64,000 bases of DNA from positions 124,001 to 188,000 of the forward strand of contig NZ_LOJF01000001.1 in NCBI RefSeq assembly GCF_001494635.1, written 5' to 3'. The notes under the pieces are model-generated. The model was not told the DNA's origin. It searched no databases and saw only the letters and a program-made list of their open reading frames with translations. Shown in pieces: positions 18,000 through 26,621 of the stretch; position 1 is the first letter of the stretch, and each line of letters begins with the position of its first letter. Source of the stretch: Tractidigestivibacter scatoligenes (GTDB lineage: Bacteria; Actinomycetota; Coriobacteriia; Coriobacteriales; Atopobiaceae). The position numbers and the translations under genes were made by a program.

Positions 18000-18755
18000 A
18001 TGGATCAAAACTCCCATGAGGTTCTTAAAGATGAGCTCCTTGAGATTCTCGCCTCCGATACTGACCTTTCGTTGATTACTGTGACCCCAGAAATGGCCGA
18101 GCTACTCATTCAACATTTAGAGCTCGTCGTTGAGAAGAACAACAGTATTAATCTCACTAGGATTACCAATGAACATGAGGCTATTGTCCTGCATGTCATC
18201 GACTCACTGATGTTAATTGCTCATAACCCCATTGTATTGGGGCCAGACGAGAAGCTATTAGATGTTGGTACTGGAGCTGGCTATCCTGGACTGCCTCTTA
18301 CAATTGTGAGTGGTTGTCAGAGCACACTCATTGATTCTGTTGGCAAGAAGGTTAATGCCGTTGAAGAGTTTACTGATGTCCTGGGGCTCGCTGATCGTGT
18401 CTCGTGTCTGCATGCACGTGCGGAGGAAGTTCCCGAAACTTGTCACTCTCGATTTGATGTTGTTGTTGCTCGTGCTGTTGCCCAAACGAATGTTCTCATT
18501 GAATATGCTACGCCTTGTTTAAGAAGGAATGGTACCCTTCTTGTTGGCAAAGGGAACCCGAGTGATGAAGAGACTCAAGCTGCTTCTCGTGCTGCAAGGA
18601 TTTGCGGGCTTGAGGAATCTGGCCGGTTTGAATATGATCTTCCTCATGACCTTGGACATAGAACTATTCTTGTATATACAAAGACAGGTAATCCTCGTAT
18701 TAAGCTTCCGCGTCAGAATGGTATGGCAAAGAGAAGCCCCCTTGGACTCCACTAA
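18000..18755 (+). CDS. rsmG: 16S rRNA (guanine527-N7)-methyltransferase RsmG
   Basis: SAM-dependent methyltransferase of 251 aa. Motif I is 'LLDVGTGAGYPGLPL', preceded by 'LTRITNEHEAIVLHVIDSLM' and followed by the helix 'VGKKVNAVEEF' and 'VVARAVAQ', all characteristic of GidB/RsmG. ATG at 18000 has AAGGAG 5 nt upstream; a GTG 6 nt earlier overlaps that site. The gene is noticeably AT-rich compared with the left arm and ends just before the parS array. Confidence 0.95.
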   Translation: MDQNSHEVLKDELLEILASDTDLSLITVTPEMAELLIQHLELVVEKNNSINLTRITNEHEAIVLHVIDSLMLIAHNPIVLGPDEKLLDVGTGAGYPGLPLTIVSGCQSTLIDSVGKKVNAVEEFTDVLGLADRVSCLHARAEEVPETCHSRFDVVVARAVAQTNVLIEYATPCLRRNGTLLVGKGNPSDEETQAASRAARICGLEESGRFEYDLPHDLGHRTILVYTKTGNPRIKLPRQNGMAKRSPLGLH

Positions 18756-18864
18756 GACACTGTAAGTATCTATTTTTGCTATTCGGCTCTATCGACGTAT
18801 CTTTTACGGCTCTCACCGGATTGCTTCGATGGGAGCCGAATTTCTATGAGCGGAAGATTTTAGC

Positions 18865-18880
18865 TGTTTCACGTGAAACA
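18865..18880. other. parS site 1
   Basis: Exact TGTTTCACGTGAAACA, the consensus bacterial chromosomal parS bound by ParB. Confidence 0.95.
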
Positions 18881-18955
18881 CGACTCATGGTTAGCTGCAT
18901 AACTTAAGAGTGCAAACCTTTGGGATTGCTATTATCTTCTTTGCGGCATATAACC

Positions 18956-18971
18956 TGTTTCACGTGAAACG
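18956..18971. other. parS site 2
   Basis: TGTTTCACGTGAAACG, 15 of 16 consensus positions. Confidence 0.93.
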
Positions 18972-19052
18972 GCTTTACTCTAGCTCAGTCTTAGACTCGA
19001 AGTTTGTTGAATATTGATTGAAGGTAAAATCGCCTAGAGCGTAAGCTTTGGA

Positions 19053-19068
19053 CGTTTCACGTGAAACT
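19053..19068. other. parS site 3
   Basis: CGTTTCACGTGAAACT, with the 14-bp core GTTTCACGTGAAAC intact. Confidence 0.9.
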
Positions 19069-19149
19069 ACTTCGTCGAATCTTAAAGTCACTATTGAACG
19101 TATTTATAGTGGGATAAATCACAACACCAATAGAGAGTGAAATTTTCGA

Positions 19150-19165
19150 TATTTCATATGAAAAG
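19150..19165. other. decayed parS-like site
   Basis: TATTTCATATGAAAAG keeps the TTTCA...TGAAA arms but has TA in place of the central CG. It sits 97 bp after site 3 and 104 bp before site 4, so it fits the roughly 97-bp spacing of the array. Confidence 0.45.
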
Positions 19166-19253
19166 ACTCGTTGTAATCAATATTTGGCAAATAGCCCAGC
19201 TATTGAGCTTCGTGATATATGCATTGGTTTCCAACAAAGACTCAATCCAGTAG

Positions 19254-19269
19254 TGTTTCACGTGAAACG
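19254..19269. other. parS site 4
   Basis: TGTTTCACGTGAAACG, 15 of 16 consensus positions. Confidence 0.93.
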
Positions 19270-19315
19270 TCTGAAAATTAAAAAAGTCATTATTGAATAT
19301 AGTGATGAACAATGA

Positions 19316-19331
19316 TGTTTCACGTGAAACG
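19316..19331. other. parS site 5
   Basis: TGTTTCACGTGAAACG, 15 of 16 consensus positions. Confidence 0.93.
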
Positions 19332-19385
19332 GCTAATTCGATTAACCAGAATCCAAAACAAAGCTACTTCGAGAAAGATTCTCGA

Positions 19386-19401
19386 AGTTTCACGTGAAAC
19401 A
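19386..19401. other. parS site 6
   Basis: AGTTTCACGTGAAACA, 15 of 16 positions. It lies 81 bp before the preferred parA start, where bound ParB could affect parA transcription. Confidence 0.93.
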
Positions 19402-19481
19402 ATACCCTATGATTGTCACACACCACATTGGTGAGCAAACACAGTTTAGACGTAAACATACTCGGCAATTGGGGGTCATTC

Positions 19482-20282
19482 GTGGGCTTTCAAGATGTAA
19501 AACGCGGATTTACCAATAGAGACCCGAAAGTTTTAGCGATTATCAACCAAAAGGGCGGAGTTGGAAAATCAACGACGGCGATAAACCTTTCTGCAGCGCT
19601 TGGAGAGGCTAAGAAGAAGGTACTTGTCATCGATTTGGACCCTCAGGGGAACACGACAAGTGGATATGGCATCGAGAAGGAAGATCTAGAGCACGATATG
19701 TATGATGTCTTGCTCCAAGACTTCCCAATTGAGGATGTAATTGTCGATACGGTTGAAGATAGAGTTTTTGTAGCACCAGCAACAATTCAACTTGCTGGTG
19801 CAGAAATAGAGCTCGTATCAGCAATGGCGCGTGAAAGCATTCTAAAAAACGTTGTCGAAAAGATTAAGGATGAATTTGACTACGTATTTATCGACTGCCC
19901 CCCATCGCTCGGATTGCTCACAATTAATGCACTTGTTGCTTCAGATCAACTGCTGATTCCTATCCAGTGCGAATATTACGCACTAGAGGGAGTTACGAAG
20001 CTCATTGAATCAATGAAGATGGTTAAGAGTCGCCTAAATCCTTCCCTCGCGATATTTGGCGTCGTCATGACGATGTATGACACGCGTACAACGCTCTCGC
20101 ACCAGGTGGTCGAGGAGTGCGAGAACTATTTTGGTCAGCAGATATTCAAGACATACATTCCACGCAATGTCAAAATTGCTGAAGCACCAAGTCATGGTTT
20201 GCCAGTAACAATGTATGCGCGAATGAGCAAGGGTGCTTCTGCCTATACAAAGCTTGCTAAGGAAGTGATTCGTCGTGGCTAA
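19482..20282 (+). CDS. parA: chromosome partitioning ATPase ParA (Soj)
   Basis: Deviant Walker ATPase of 266 aa that binds nucleoid DNA with ATP and moves ParB-parS complexes. The KGGVGKSTT motif lies near residue 26 and 'VIDLDPQGNTTSGYG' and 'FIDCPPSLGLLTINAL' follow. I chose GTG at 19482, preceded by TGGGGGT. A TTG at 19413 would add 23 residues but has no clear ribosome site and would start next to a parS site. The stop overlaps the parB start in GTGGCTAA. Confidence 0.95.
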   Translation: MGFQDVKRGFTNRDPKVLAIINQKGGVGKSTTAINLSAALGEAKKKVLVIDLDPQGNTTSGYGIEKEDLEHDMYDVLLQDFPIEDVIVDTVEDRVFVAPATIQLAGAEIELVSAMARESILKNVVEKIKDEFDYVFIDCPPSLGLLTINALVASDQLLIPIQCEYYALEGVTKLIESMKMVKSRLNPSLAIFGVVMTMYDTRTTLSHQVVEECENYFGQQIFKTYIPRNVKIAEAPSHGLPVTMYARMSKGASAYTKLAKEVIRRG

Positions 20283-21129
20283 GAAATCAGGACTGGGCAA
20301 GGGACTAGAATCACTGATGGGCGAAGCGAATGCAGAAGTAGGCGCCCCAGCTGCAGATTCAACGTTGCCAATTACGAAAATCAAGCCAAACAAAGGGCAG
20401 CCACGCAAGAATTTCAATCCTGATGAACTTGCTGAGCTTGCCGATTCCATCAAGCAGAATGGCATACTTCAACCAATAATCGTTCGAAAAAAGGGAATTA
20501 CCTATGAGATCGTTGCAGGTGAGAGACGCTATCAGGCGGCAAAGCTTGCTGGTCTAGATGAAGTACCTGTCGTCATCAGAGACATTAGCGATGAGGACGT
20601 GTTCAAACTTGCTCTCATCGAGAACCTCCAGCGCTCTGACCTCAATCCTATCGAGGAGGCACAGGGATACAAGCAGCTCCTTGACAATAACGGTCTTACT
20701 CAGGAAGAGGTAGCTCGTCTCGTATCTAAGTCGAGGTCTGCAATAACTAACACACTCCGGCTGCTTGACCTTCCAGACGAAGTCCAGGAGCTCATGAGTG
20801 AGGGTAAGCTGACTGCTGGCCACGCGAGGGCAATTCTCGCCGTCCCATCTGAGGAGGGACGGGTTCGTCTTGCTGAGAAGGTCGTTGCTCAGGGTTTGTC
20901 GGTACGACAGACAGAAACCCTTGCACCACTGTTTTCTGACAACAGCCAGGCGGAACCGGTACATCGCCAACCTGTACCACAGTCCTTCAAGCGCGCGGCA
21001 CGACAGATGAGGCTGGCACTAGATACCAACGTAAAGGTTAAGACAGTCCGTGGAAGGAACAAGGTGGAGATTGAATTCGAGGACGAGGATGCGCTCGCCC
21101 ACCTCGTCGACCTTCTCACAAGGGACTAG
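20275..21129 (+). CDS. parB: chromosome partitioning protein ParB (Spo0J)
   Basis: CTP-dependent DNA clamp of 284 aa that loads on parS. It shows 'GLGKGLESLM' at the N-terminus, the CTPase/ParB box 'GERRYQAAKLAGL' near residue 84, helix-turn-helix 'TQEEVARLVSKSRSAITNTLRLL' (in parts), and a short C-terminal dimerisation region. The GTG start overlaps parA. The six parS sites just upstream are its expected targets. Confidence 0.96.
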   Translation: MAKKSGLGKGLESLMGEANAEVGAPAADSTLPITKIKPNKGQPRKNFNPDELAELADSIKQNGILQPIIVRKKGITYEIVAGERRYQAAKLAGLDEVPVVIRDISDEDVFKLALIENLQRSDLNPIEEAQGYKQLLDNNGLTQEEVARLVSKSRSAITNTLRLLDLPDEVQELMSEGKLTAGHARAILAVPSEEGRVRLAEKVVAQGLSVRQTETLAPLFSDNSQAEPVHRQPVPQSFKRAARQMRLALDTNVKVKTVRGRNKVEIEFEDEDALAHLVDLLTRD

Positions 21130-21137
21130 GAGCAGGA

Positions 21138-21383
21138 ATGAAGAAGCTACTTCGTGGTGTGGTGGTCATCGCAACCGCTGCTGGCGTTGGTTATGTGGTC
21201 TACAAAGAGGTCCTCTCCGACGAGGCAAAGGAGAATATCAATAAGATGGTGGATACGGTTAAGACCTCCTACAGGCGCATAAACGAAGTTATCAACTCAG
21301 TGAGAGGTGACGTTATGCCGGACGATGGACCTCTACCTAACGTCCAGACAACCATGCGCCAGTGGAAAGACCTTGGATACTAG
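21138..21383 (+). CDS. small single-pass membrane protein (YtxH-like), unknown function
   Basis: 81-aa protein with an N-terminal hydrophobic segment (about residues 5-24, 'LLRGVVVIATAAGVGYVVY') followed by a charged amphipathic helix 'SDEAKENINKMVDTVKTSYR' and a C-terminal 'RQWKDLGY'. This layout is typical of YtxH-like proteins. AGGAG lies upstream, and the gene follows parB by 8 bp, so it is probably the last gene of the parAB operon. Function unknown. Confidence 0.75.
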   Translation: MKKLLRGVVVIATAAGVGYVVYKEVLSDEAKENINKMVDTVKTSYRRINEVINSVRGDVMPDDGPLPNVQTTMRQWKDLGY

Positions 21384-21417
21384 GGAATCCGCAGAAGCGG
21401 TAAGAACTTATAATTAA

Positions 21418-21429
21418 GAACATATGTTC
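21418..21429. promoter_or_regulatory. LexA-box-like palindrome between convergent genes
   Basis: GAACATATGTTC is a perfect palindrome matching the GAAC-N4-GTTC form of Gram-positive and actinobacterial LexA sites, extended as AGAACATATGTTCT. It lies between the 3' ends of the small membrane protein gene and rlmN, so no obvious target gene starts here. Confidence 0.35.
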
Positions 21430-21434
21430 TAATT

Positions 21435-21470
21435 AAGAGGGGCGATCACCAATGAGTGACCGCCCCTCTT
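21435..21470. terminator. terminator between the 21138 gene and rlmN
   Basis: AGAGGGGCG-ATCAC and GTGAC-CGCCCCTCT form a stem around CAATGA. On the minus strand it is followed by TTAATT, suiting rlmN. On the plus strand the tail is weak. Confidence 0.75.
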
Positions 21471-21491
21471 CCAAGAAGAGCGTTAAACGGC

Positions 21492-22550
21492 TTACAGCTC
21501 CTGCATACGCTGCCTGAGCTGACCGCACGCAGCGTCGATATCAGCGCCGCGAGAGTTCCTGATAGTAGCCTCCACACCAACGGAAGCCAGACGAGCAACA
21601 AACTCCTCGGCACGCTCGGGGCTTGCGGGCTTGAGCTTTGAGCCAGGAACCTCGTTAAGCTGAATGATATTCACGTGTGCCAGGGTGCCTCGGCAGAAGT
21701 CGCATAGGGCTCCAAGCTCGTCTTCGTTGTCGTTGACGCCCTGGATAAGTGCGTACTCATAGGTGGGACGGCGGCCGGTCTTGTCCACATACTCGCCCAT
21801 CACGTCATAGAGGTGAATGAGGGAGTACTTCTTGACACCAGGCATGAGGATGTTGCGCGTGCTCTGGTTGGCGGAGTGAAGCGAAACGGCGAGCGTGAAC
21901 TGCTCGGGCTCATTGGCAAAACGCTTAATCATGGGGATAACGCCGCAGGTGGACACCGTGAGGTGTCGCGCGCCAATGCCGGCGCCCTCAGGGGAGTTGA
22001 GACGCCGTAGAGCAGCAAGCGTAGCGTCATAGTTCATCATGGGCTCGCCCTGCCCCATCATCACAACGCTGGTAACACGCGTGTTGAAGTCATCACGCAC
22101 GTGCATAACCTGCTCGTAAATCTCGCCAGCCGTCAGCGAGCGGGTAAGGCCCGAGGCGCCGGTTGCGCAGAACGCGCAGCCCATGGCGCAGCCGGCCTGC
22201 GTAGAGACGCACACGGCAAGGCGGTTCTTCGAGGGCATGCCAACACACTCAACGGCAACGCCATCAGGAAAGCGAAGCAGGTACTTGCGGCTACCGTCTT
22301 GCGAGACCTGTCGTGCTATCTCCTCGACGCCTCCGAGTGTGACGTAGTCCGCAAGCTCGGCTCGCAGCGCCTTGGACAGGTTGGTCATCTGGTCGAGTGA
22401 GGTGGCGTTCTTAACCCACACCCAGTCCTCAATCTGCTTTGCACGAAACTTGGGCTGGCCAAGCTCTGCGAGAAGGGTCTCAAGCTGGCCGTGCGTACAG
22501 TTCCTCAGGTCGAGCTTCTCGTTGTTTCGGTTGACGTCTTCCGTCTGCAT
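21492..22550 (-). CDS. rlmN: 23S rRNA (adenine2503-C2)-methyltransferase RlmN
   Basis: Radical-SAM methyltransferase of 352 aa that methylates A2503 of 23S rRNA and A37 of some tRNAs. The [4Fe-4S] motif is 'CAMGCAFCATG' near residue 124 (CxxxCxxC). 'GQGEPMMNYD' and the C-terminal catalytic Cys in 'GADIDAACGQLRQ' are present, with the N-terminal 'PKFRAKQIEDWVW' domain. ATG at 22550 is chosen because it starts the conserved domain and has a G-rich site upstream; the open frame continues further without support. It diverges from ddl. Confidence 0.95.
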   Translation of the reverse strand: MQTEDVNRNNEKLDLRNCTHGQLETLLAELGQPKFRAKQIEDWVWVKNATSLDQMTNLSKALRAELADYVTLGGVEEIARQVSQDGSRKYLLRFPDGVAVECVGMPSKNRLAVCVSTQAGCAMGCAFCATGASGLTRSLTAGEIYEQVMHVRDDFNTRVTSVVMMGQGEPMMNYDATLAALRRLNSPEGAGIGARHLTVSTCGVIPMIKRFANEPEQFTLAVSLHSANQSTRNILMPGVKKYSLIHLYDVMGEYVDKTGRRPTYEYALIQGVNDNEDELGALCDFCRGTLAHVNIIQLNEVPGSKLKPASPERAEEFVARLASVGVEATIRNSRGADIDAACGQLRQRMQEL

Positions 22551-22658
22551 TTCTGGCCCCTTGCCCTTGTCGTATGGTGTGGTGGAGTATCCTCTTTGGG
22601 TTACTGTCTCCGTGTGAGTTGAGTCTACCGCACGGCGGAGAGATGCGAGGGAGAGCAC

Positions 22659-23630
22659 ATGACAAGTCAGGACGTGTTGGGCCTCAAGGTTGTCGTTATA
22701 GCCGGCGGCTGGTCTGACGAGAAGGAAATTTCCCTGGACTCTGGGCGCGCGTGCCAGAAGGCGCTTACTGAGGCAGGCTTCAAGGGCGTTGACCTGCTCG
22801 ATGCCGCAGACGGCGAGTTTGTGTCGAAGCTCGTTGCCGGAGGGTACGACGTGGCCTTCGTCGCAATGCACGGGCGTTACGGCGAGGATGGCTGCATCCA
22901 GGGTCTTCTCGAGATTCTGCACATGCCCTACACCTTCTCGGGAGTTCTTGGCAGCGCGGTGAGCACCGAGAAGGAGGTTGCCAAGACCCTCTACCGTCAG
23001 GCTGGCATCCCCACGCCGCGTGGGACTGACGTTGCGGCTGGCACAAAGCTCACGGATGACGATGTTGATCGCATTGTGGGTGAGCTTGGCCTGCCGCTCT
23101 TTGTGAAGCCCGCGGCCAATGGATCGAGCTTTGGTGTCACGCGTGTGACCAGCGCCTCCCAGCTTCGCGAGGCCGTGGAGCGTGCGACGGCTGGTGGCGA
23201 CAGGGCCCTCATCGAGGAGTGCGTAACCGGCACCGAGATCACCGTTCCCGTGATTGGCAACGCCGAGCCAAAGGCGCTACCGATTGTTGAGATTGTGACC
23301 GGAGCGGAGTTCTATGACCTCAAGGTCAAGTATGAGCCCTCCTCCATGCACCACGTGATTCCTGCTCGCCTTGAGGCCGGCGTCTACGCGCGTGCCCAGG
23401 AGCTGGCCGTTCGCGCGCATCGTGCCCTTGGCTGCCTTGGGGCTTCGCGCAGCGACTTCATTGTGCGTGAGGATGGCACGCCAGTGATTCTCGAGACCAA
23501 CACCATTCCCGGCATGACCGAGACAAGCCTACTGCCCGACTCCGCCCGTCATGGCGGCATCGAGTTCCCCGAGCTCTGCAAGAAGTTCGTGGAGTATGCG
23601 CTCGAGGCCCATGGGAAGTCGGAGGCATAG
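22659..23630 (+). CDS. ddl: D-alanine--D-alanine ligase
   Basis: ATP-grasp ligase of 323 aa forming D-Ala-D-Ala for peptidoglycan precursors in the cytoplasm. 'VVIAGGWSDEKEISLDSG' at the N-terminus, 'HGRYGEDGCIQGLLE', 'LPLFVKPAANGSSFGVTRV' and the Mg-binding end 'VILETNTIPGMTETSL' match the family. A Tyr in 'EFYDLKVKY' fits a D-Ala rather than D-Lac ligase. It shares a short intergenic region with rlmN and is followed after 1 nt by the DinG-like gene. Confidence 0.93.
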   Translation: MTSQDVLGLKVVVIAGGWSDEKEISLDSGRACQKALTEAGFKGVDLLDAADGEFVSKLVAGGYDVAFVAMHGRYGEDGCIQGLLEILHMPYTFSGVLGSAVSTEKEVAKTLYRQAGIPTPRGTDVAAGTKLTDDDVDRIVGELGLPLFVKPAANGSSFGVTRVTSASQLREAVERATAGGDRALIEECVTGTEITVPVIGNAEPKALPIVEIVTGAEFYDLKVKYEPSSMHHVIPARLEAGVYARAQELAVRAHRALGCLGASRSDFIVREDGTPVILETNTIPGMTETSLLPDSARHGGIEFPELCKKFVEYALEAHGKSEA

Positions 23631-23631
23631 C

Positions 23632-26610
23632 ATGGCCCTAGCCAACGTTGGCGGGCGAGAAGAGAACACGCAACGAGCTGCAGCCGCCCTTGAGCGGCTG
23701 CTTCTCCCTGGAACGCCCGAGGACATTCGCGCGAACTACCAAAGCCTTGCCGAACGGGCACAAACCCATGGGTTTGACCTGCTTGAAGAGGACATCGTGG
23801 TGCTCGATACCGAGACCACGGGCCTCTCGTTTAAAGACTGCGAGCTCATAGAGATCTCTGCTGCGCGACTCTCTGGCCGCGAGGCGGTCGAGCGATTTGA
23901 GACCTTCGTTGACCCCGGCAGGCCCATTCCACCAGAGATTCAGCGCCTCACGGGGATACGCGATGTAGACGTTGCTGGCGCACCTAGTCCCGAGGAAGCG
24001 GTTCGCGACCTGGCGGACTTTGTGGGCGGCTCTCCTGTGCTGGCGCACAACGCGACCTTTGACCGCACCTTCATCGAGGGGGTCCGCGGAGGCGCGGAGG
24101 TGTCGGACACGTGGATTGACACACTCGCTCTCTCTCGCATAGCGCTCCCGCGCCTCTCGTCCCACCGGCTCTCGGACATGGCGGAGGCGTTTGGCTGCGA
24201 TTCTGTCACGCACCGCGCGGGTGACGACGTTGATGCGCTCTGCGGGATGTGGCGCATCATCCTATTGGGCCTTTCTGATCTACCAGCAGGGCTTTTAGGC
24301 AAGCTCTCGGATATGCATCCCGAGGTGGAGTGGCCGTTCAGGCCCGTTATCGCGCACCTTGCAGCCGAGAGCGGCCCGGAGGCCTTCTCGCTGAAGGCCT
24401 TGCGTCATGGACTGGTCTCCCGCGAGGAGGCACATCCTCGCGCGGATGCCGCTGAGAGCGACGAGGCGCTTGTTGCGCCCGCTCCTGAGGTAATACGGGA
24501 CGAGTTCACGGCAGACGGCGTGGTTGGACGCATGTACGAGAACTACGAGACCCGCCCAGAGCAGGTCTCGATGGCGCTTGAGGTTCGAGACGCGCTTGCC
24601 ACCTCGACCCACCGTACGATCGAGGCAGGCACGGGCGTTGGGAAGTCCATCGCCTACCTGCTGCCCGAGGTCCTTTTCGCCCAGCGCAACAACGTGACCG
24701 TGGGAATTGCGACAAAGACCAACGCCCTTACCGACCAGCTTGTCTCCCACGAGCTGCCGGCGCTTGCCCGCGCGCTGCCAAAGGGGCTCAGCTTCCACAG
24801 CCTGAAGGGCTACGAGCACTACCCGTGCCTGCACAGGCTTGATCGCGCTGCCGTGGAGGATCTTCCCCTTGAGCTGGCACGCAACGATGGGCGCTCAGAC
24901 AATGCCATTGCGGGCGACATGCTTACGGCCATTGCCGTAACGTATGCGTACGCCTGCCAGTCTCCTGACGGCGACCTTGACGCGCTGGGAATCCGTTGGC
25001 GCTACGTCCCACGCCAGATGCTCACTACCACCCCCAACGAGTGCCTGCGCACGCGCTGCCCGTACTTCCCCAACGAGTGTTTGGTCCATGGTGCACGTCG
25101 CCGTGCCGCCAGCGGCGACGTGGTGGTGACCAACCACTCGCTGCTGCTGCGCAACGTTGCTGCAGAGGGGAAGATTCTGCCACCCATTCGTCACTGGGTG
25201 ATTGACGAGGCCCACTCCTTTGAGGGCGAGGCCCGTCGCCAGTGGGCGCACGAGGTCTCTGGCGATGCCGCCCGTGCGGCGTTTGAGCTGCTTGGTGGCA
25301 CCAAGAGCGGTGCGCTGCACACGGTGATGACGTCCGTCTCGGCATCCAAGCTCGAGGGGGCAACGCTTGTACAGGGGCTGCTCACCAAGGCGGCGGCGGC
25401 CGTTTCGCGTGCGGCCGTGTCCACGGCAGACCTCTTCATGGCTGTGCACGAGCTTGGGCCGCTTGCAAGGGGCGACGGCGGCTACGACATGGTGACTCTC
25501 TGGATTGACGAAAAGGTCCGCGAAACGTCGCAGTGGGGTGCTGTGGCAGAGGCGGGGTCTGCTGCCGTGGCGCATCTGGACGAGGCGGCGAAGCACTTGA
25601 GCGAGGCTGAGGAGAAGCTTGCCGAGGTCGCTCCGCAGCTGGCCGCGGATCTTACGGAGTCTGGGCGCTTTGTCACCGAGCTGCTAGAGAGCCTGCGGCT
25701 TATCCTTGGCGGAGAGGACCAAACGTACGTGTATTCCGCTGAGCTATACCGCTCCAAGCGGCGCATTGGCGCCGAGAAGCTCCTGGCCGAGAAGCTCGAC
25801 GTGGGTGCGGACCTTGCCCAGAACTGGCTGCCCGAGATGAAGAGCGTGGTGTTCACCTCGGCCACTATGGCAGTGAGGGATGACTTCTCGCACTTTGACC
25901 ATGCGGTGGGGCTTGACCGCCTGCCTGCAGCCATGCACAAAGATGTGCGGCTTGATTCAAGCTTTGATTTTGACAACAGCATGTCAGTCATTGTGACCAA
26001 AGATATGCCGGCACCAAACGAGAGTAACTACCTCGATTCCCTTATCGACCTGCTCTATAACGTTCACTGTTCGATGGATGGCTCTGTGCTCACGCTGTTT
26101 ACCAACAGGCGCGATATGGAGCGTGTGTACGCCGAGCTTGGGCCGCGCCTTAACAAGGCGGGGCTTGCATTGGTATGCCAAGAGCGTGGCTCCTCTCCGC
26201 GACGCCTGCGCCAGCAATTCTTGGCCGAGAAACGCACGTCGCTGCTCGCACTGCGCTCGTTTTGGGAGGGCTTCGATGCCACCGGTGACACGCTGAGGTG
26301 CGTGGTCATCCCAAAGCTACCGTTTGCGAGCCCCAACGACCCCATAGTACGTGAGCGAGACCTGCGTGAGGACCGTGCGTGGTGGCGCTACTCGCTTCCC
26401 GAGGCGGTCATCTCGGTAAAGCAGGCCGCAGGCCGCCTTATTCGCACGTCGAACGACCGCGGGGTGCTGGTGCTCGCGGATTCGCGCGTAGTGCAGAAGC
26501 GCTATGGCCGGTCCTTTACGGGGTCGCTGCCTTCCAAGAGCGTGACTACGCTGGAGACCGCGAATGTGGGTCGCTATATCGAGATGTGGCGCTCGTCGCA
26601 CGAACGATAG
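23632..26610 (+). CDS. dinG: DinG-family helicase fused to DEDDh 3'-5' exonuclease
   Basis: A 992-aa two-part enzyme. Residues about 55-215 form a DnaQ-like exonuclease with 'VVLDTETTGLS' (Exo I), 'LAHNATFDRTF' (Exo II) and 'HRAGDDVDAL' (Exo III). From about 300 an XPD/DinG superfamily-2 helicase follows, with Walker A 'EAGTGVGKSIAYLLP', DEAH box 'VIDEAHSFEG', and the C-terminal 'QAAGRLIRTSNDRGVL'. Cysteines 'PCLHRL' and ECLRTRCPYFPNEC (spacing 4 and 6) match an iron-sulphur domain, which some Bacillus-type DinG proteins lack. ATG at 23632 has GGAGG upstream and follows ddl directly. Likely role: DNA repair/unwinding with nuclease activity. Confidence 0.88.
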   Translation: MALANVGGREENTQRAAAALERLLLPGTPEDIRANYQSLAERAQTHGFDLLEEDIVVLDTETTGLSFKDCELIEISAARLSGREAVERFETFVDPGRPIPPEIQRLTGIRDVDVAGAPSPEEAVRDLADFVGGSPVLAHNATFDRTFIEGVRGGAEVSDTWIDTLALSRIALPRLSSHRLSDMAEAFGCDSVTHRAGDDVDALCGMWRIILLGLSDLPAGLLGKLSDMHPEVEWPFRPVIAHLAAESGPEAFSLKALRHGLVSREEAHPRADAAESDEALVAPAPEVIRDEFTADGVVGRMYENYETRPEQVSMALEVRDALATSTHRTIEAGTGVGKSIAYLLPEVLFAQRNNVTVGIATKTNALTDQLVSHELPALARALPKGLSFHSLKGYEHYPCLHRLDRAAVEDLPLELARNDGRSDNAIAGDMLTAIAVTYAYACQSPDGDLDALGIRWRYVPRQMLTTTPNECLRTRCPYFPNECLVHGARRRAASGDVVVTNHSLLLRNVAAEGKILPPIRHWVIDEAHSFEGEARRQWAHEVSGDAARAAFELLGGTKSGALHTVMTSVSASKLEGATLVQGLLTKAAAAVSRAAVSTADLFMAVHELGPLARGDGGYDMVTLWIDEKVRETSQWGAVAEAGSAAVAHLDEAAKHLSEAEEKLAEVAPQLAADLTESGRFVTELLESLRLILGGEDQTYVYSAELYRSKRRIGAEKLLAEKLDVGADLAQNWLPEMKSVVFTSATMAVRDDFSHFDHAVGLDRLPAAMHKDVRLDSSFDFDNSMSVIVTKDMPAPNESNYLDSLIDLLYNVHCSMDGSVLTLFTNRRDMERVYAELGPRLNKAGLALVCQERGSSPRRLRQQFLAEKRTSLLALRSFWEGFDATGDTLRCVVIPKLPFASPNDPIVRERDLREDRAWWRYSLPEAVISVKQAAGRLIRTSNDRGVLVLADSRVVQKRYGRSFTGSLPSKSVTTLETANVGRYIEMWRSSHER

Positions 26611-26621
26611 GTGCGGAACAG

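Noticed and set aside
19413-19481. parA start at TTG 19413
   Set aside because: It would give 23 more residues with no family match and no ribosome site; the GTG at 19482 with TGGGGGT upstream fits better.
22551-22922. N-terminal extension of rlmN by 124 residues
   Set aside because: The extension lacks similarity to RlmN and runs through the ddl promoter region; the ATG at 22550 begins the family domain.
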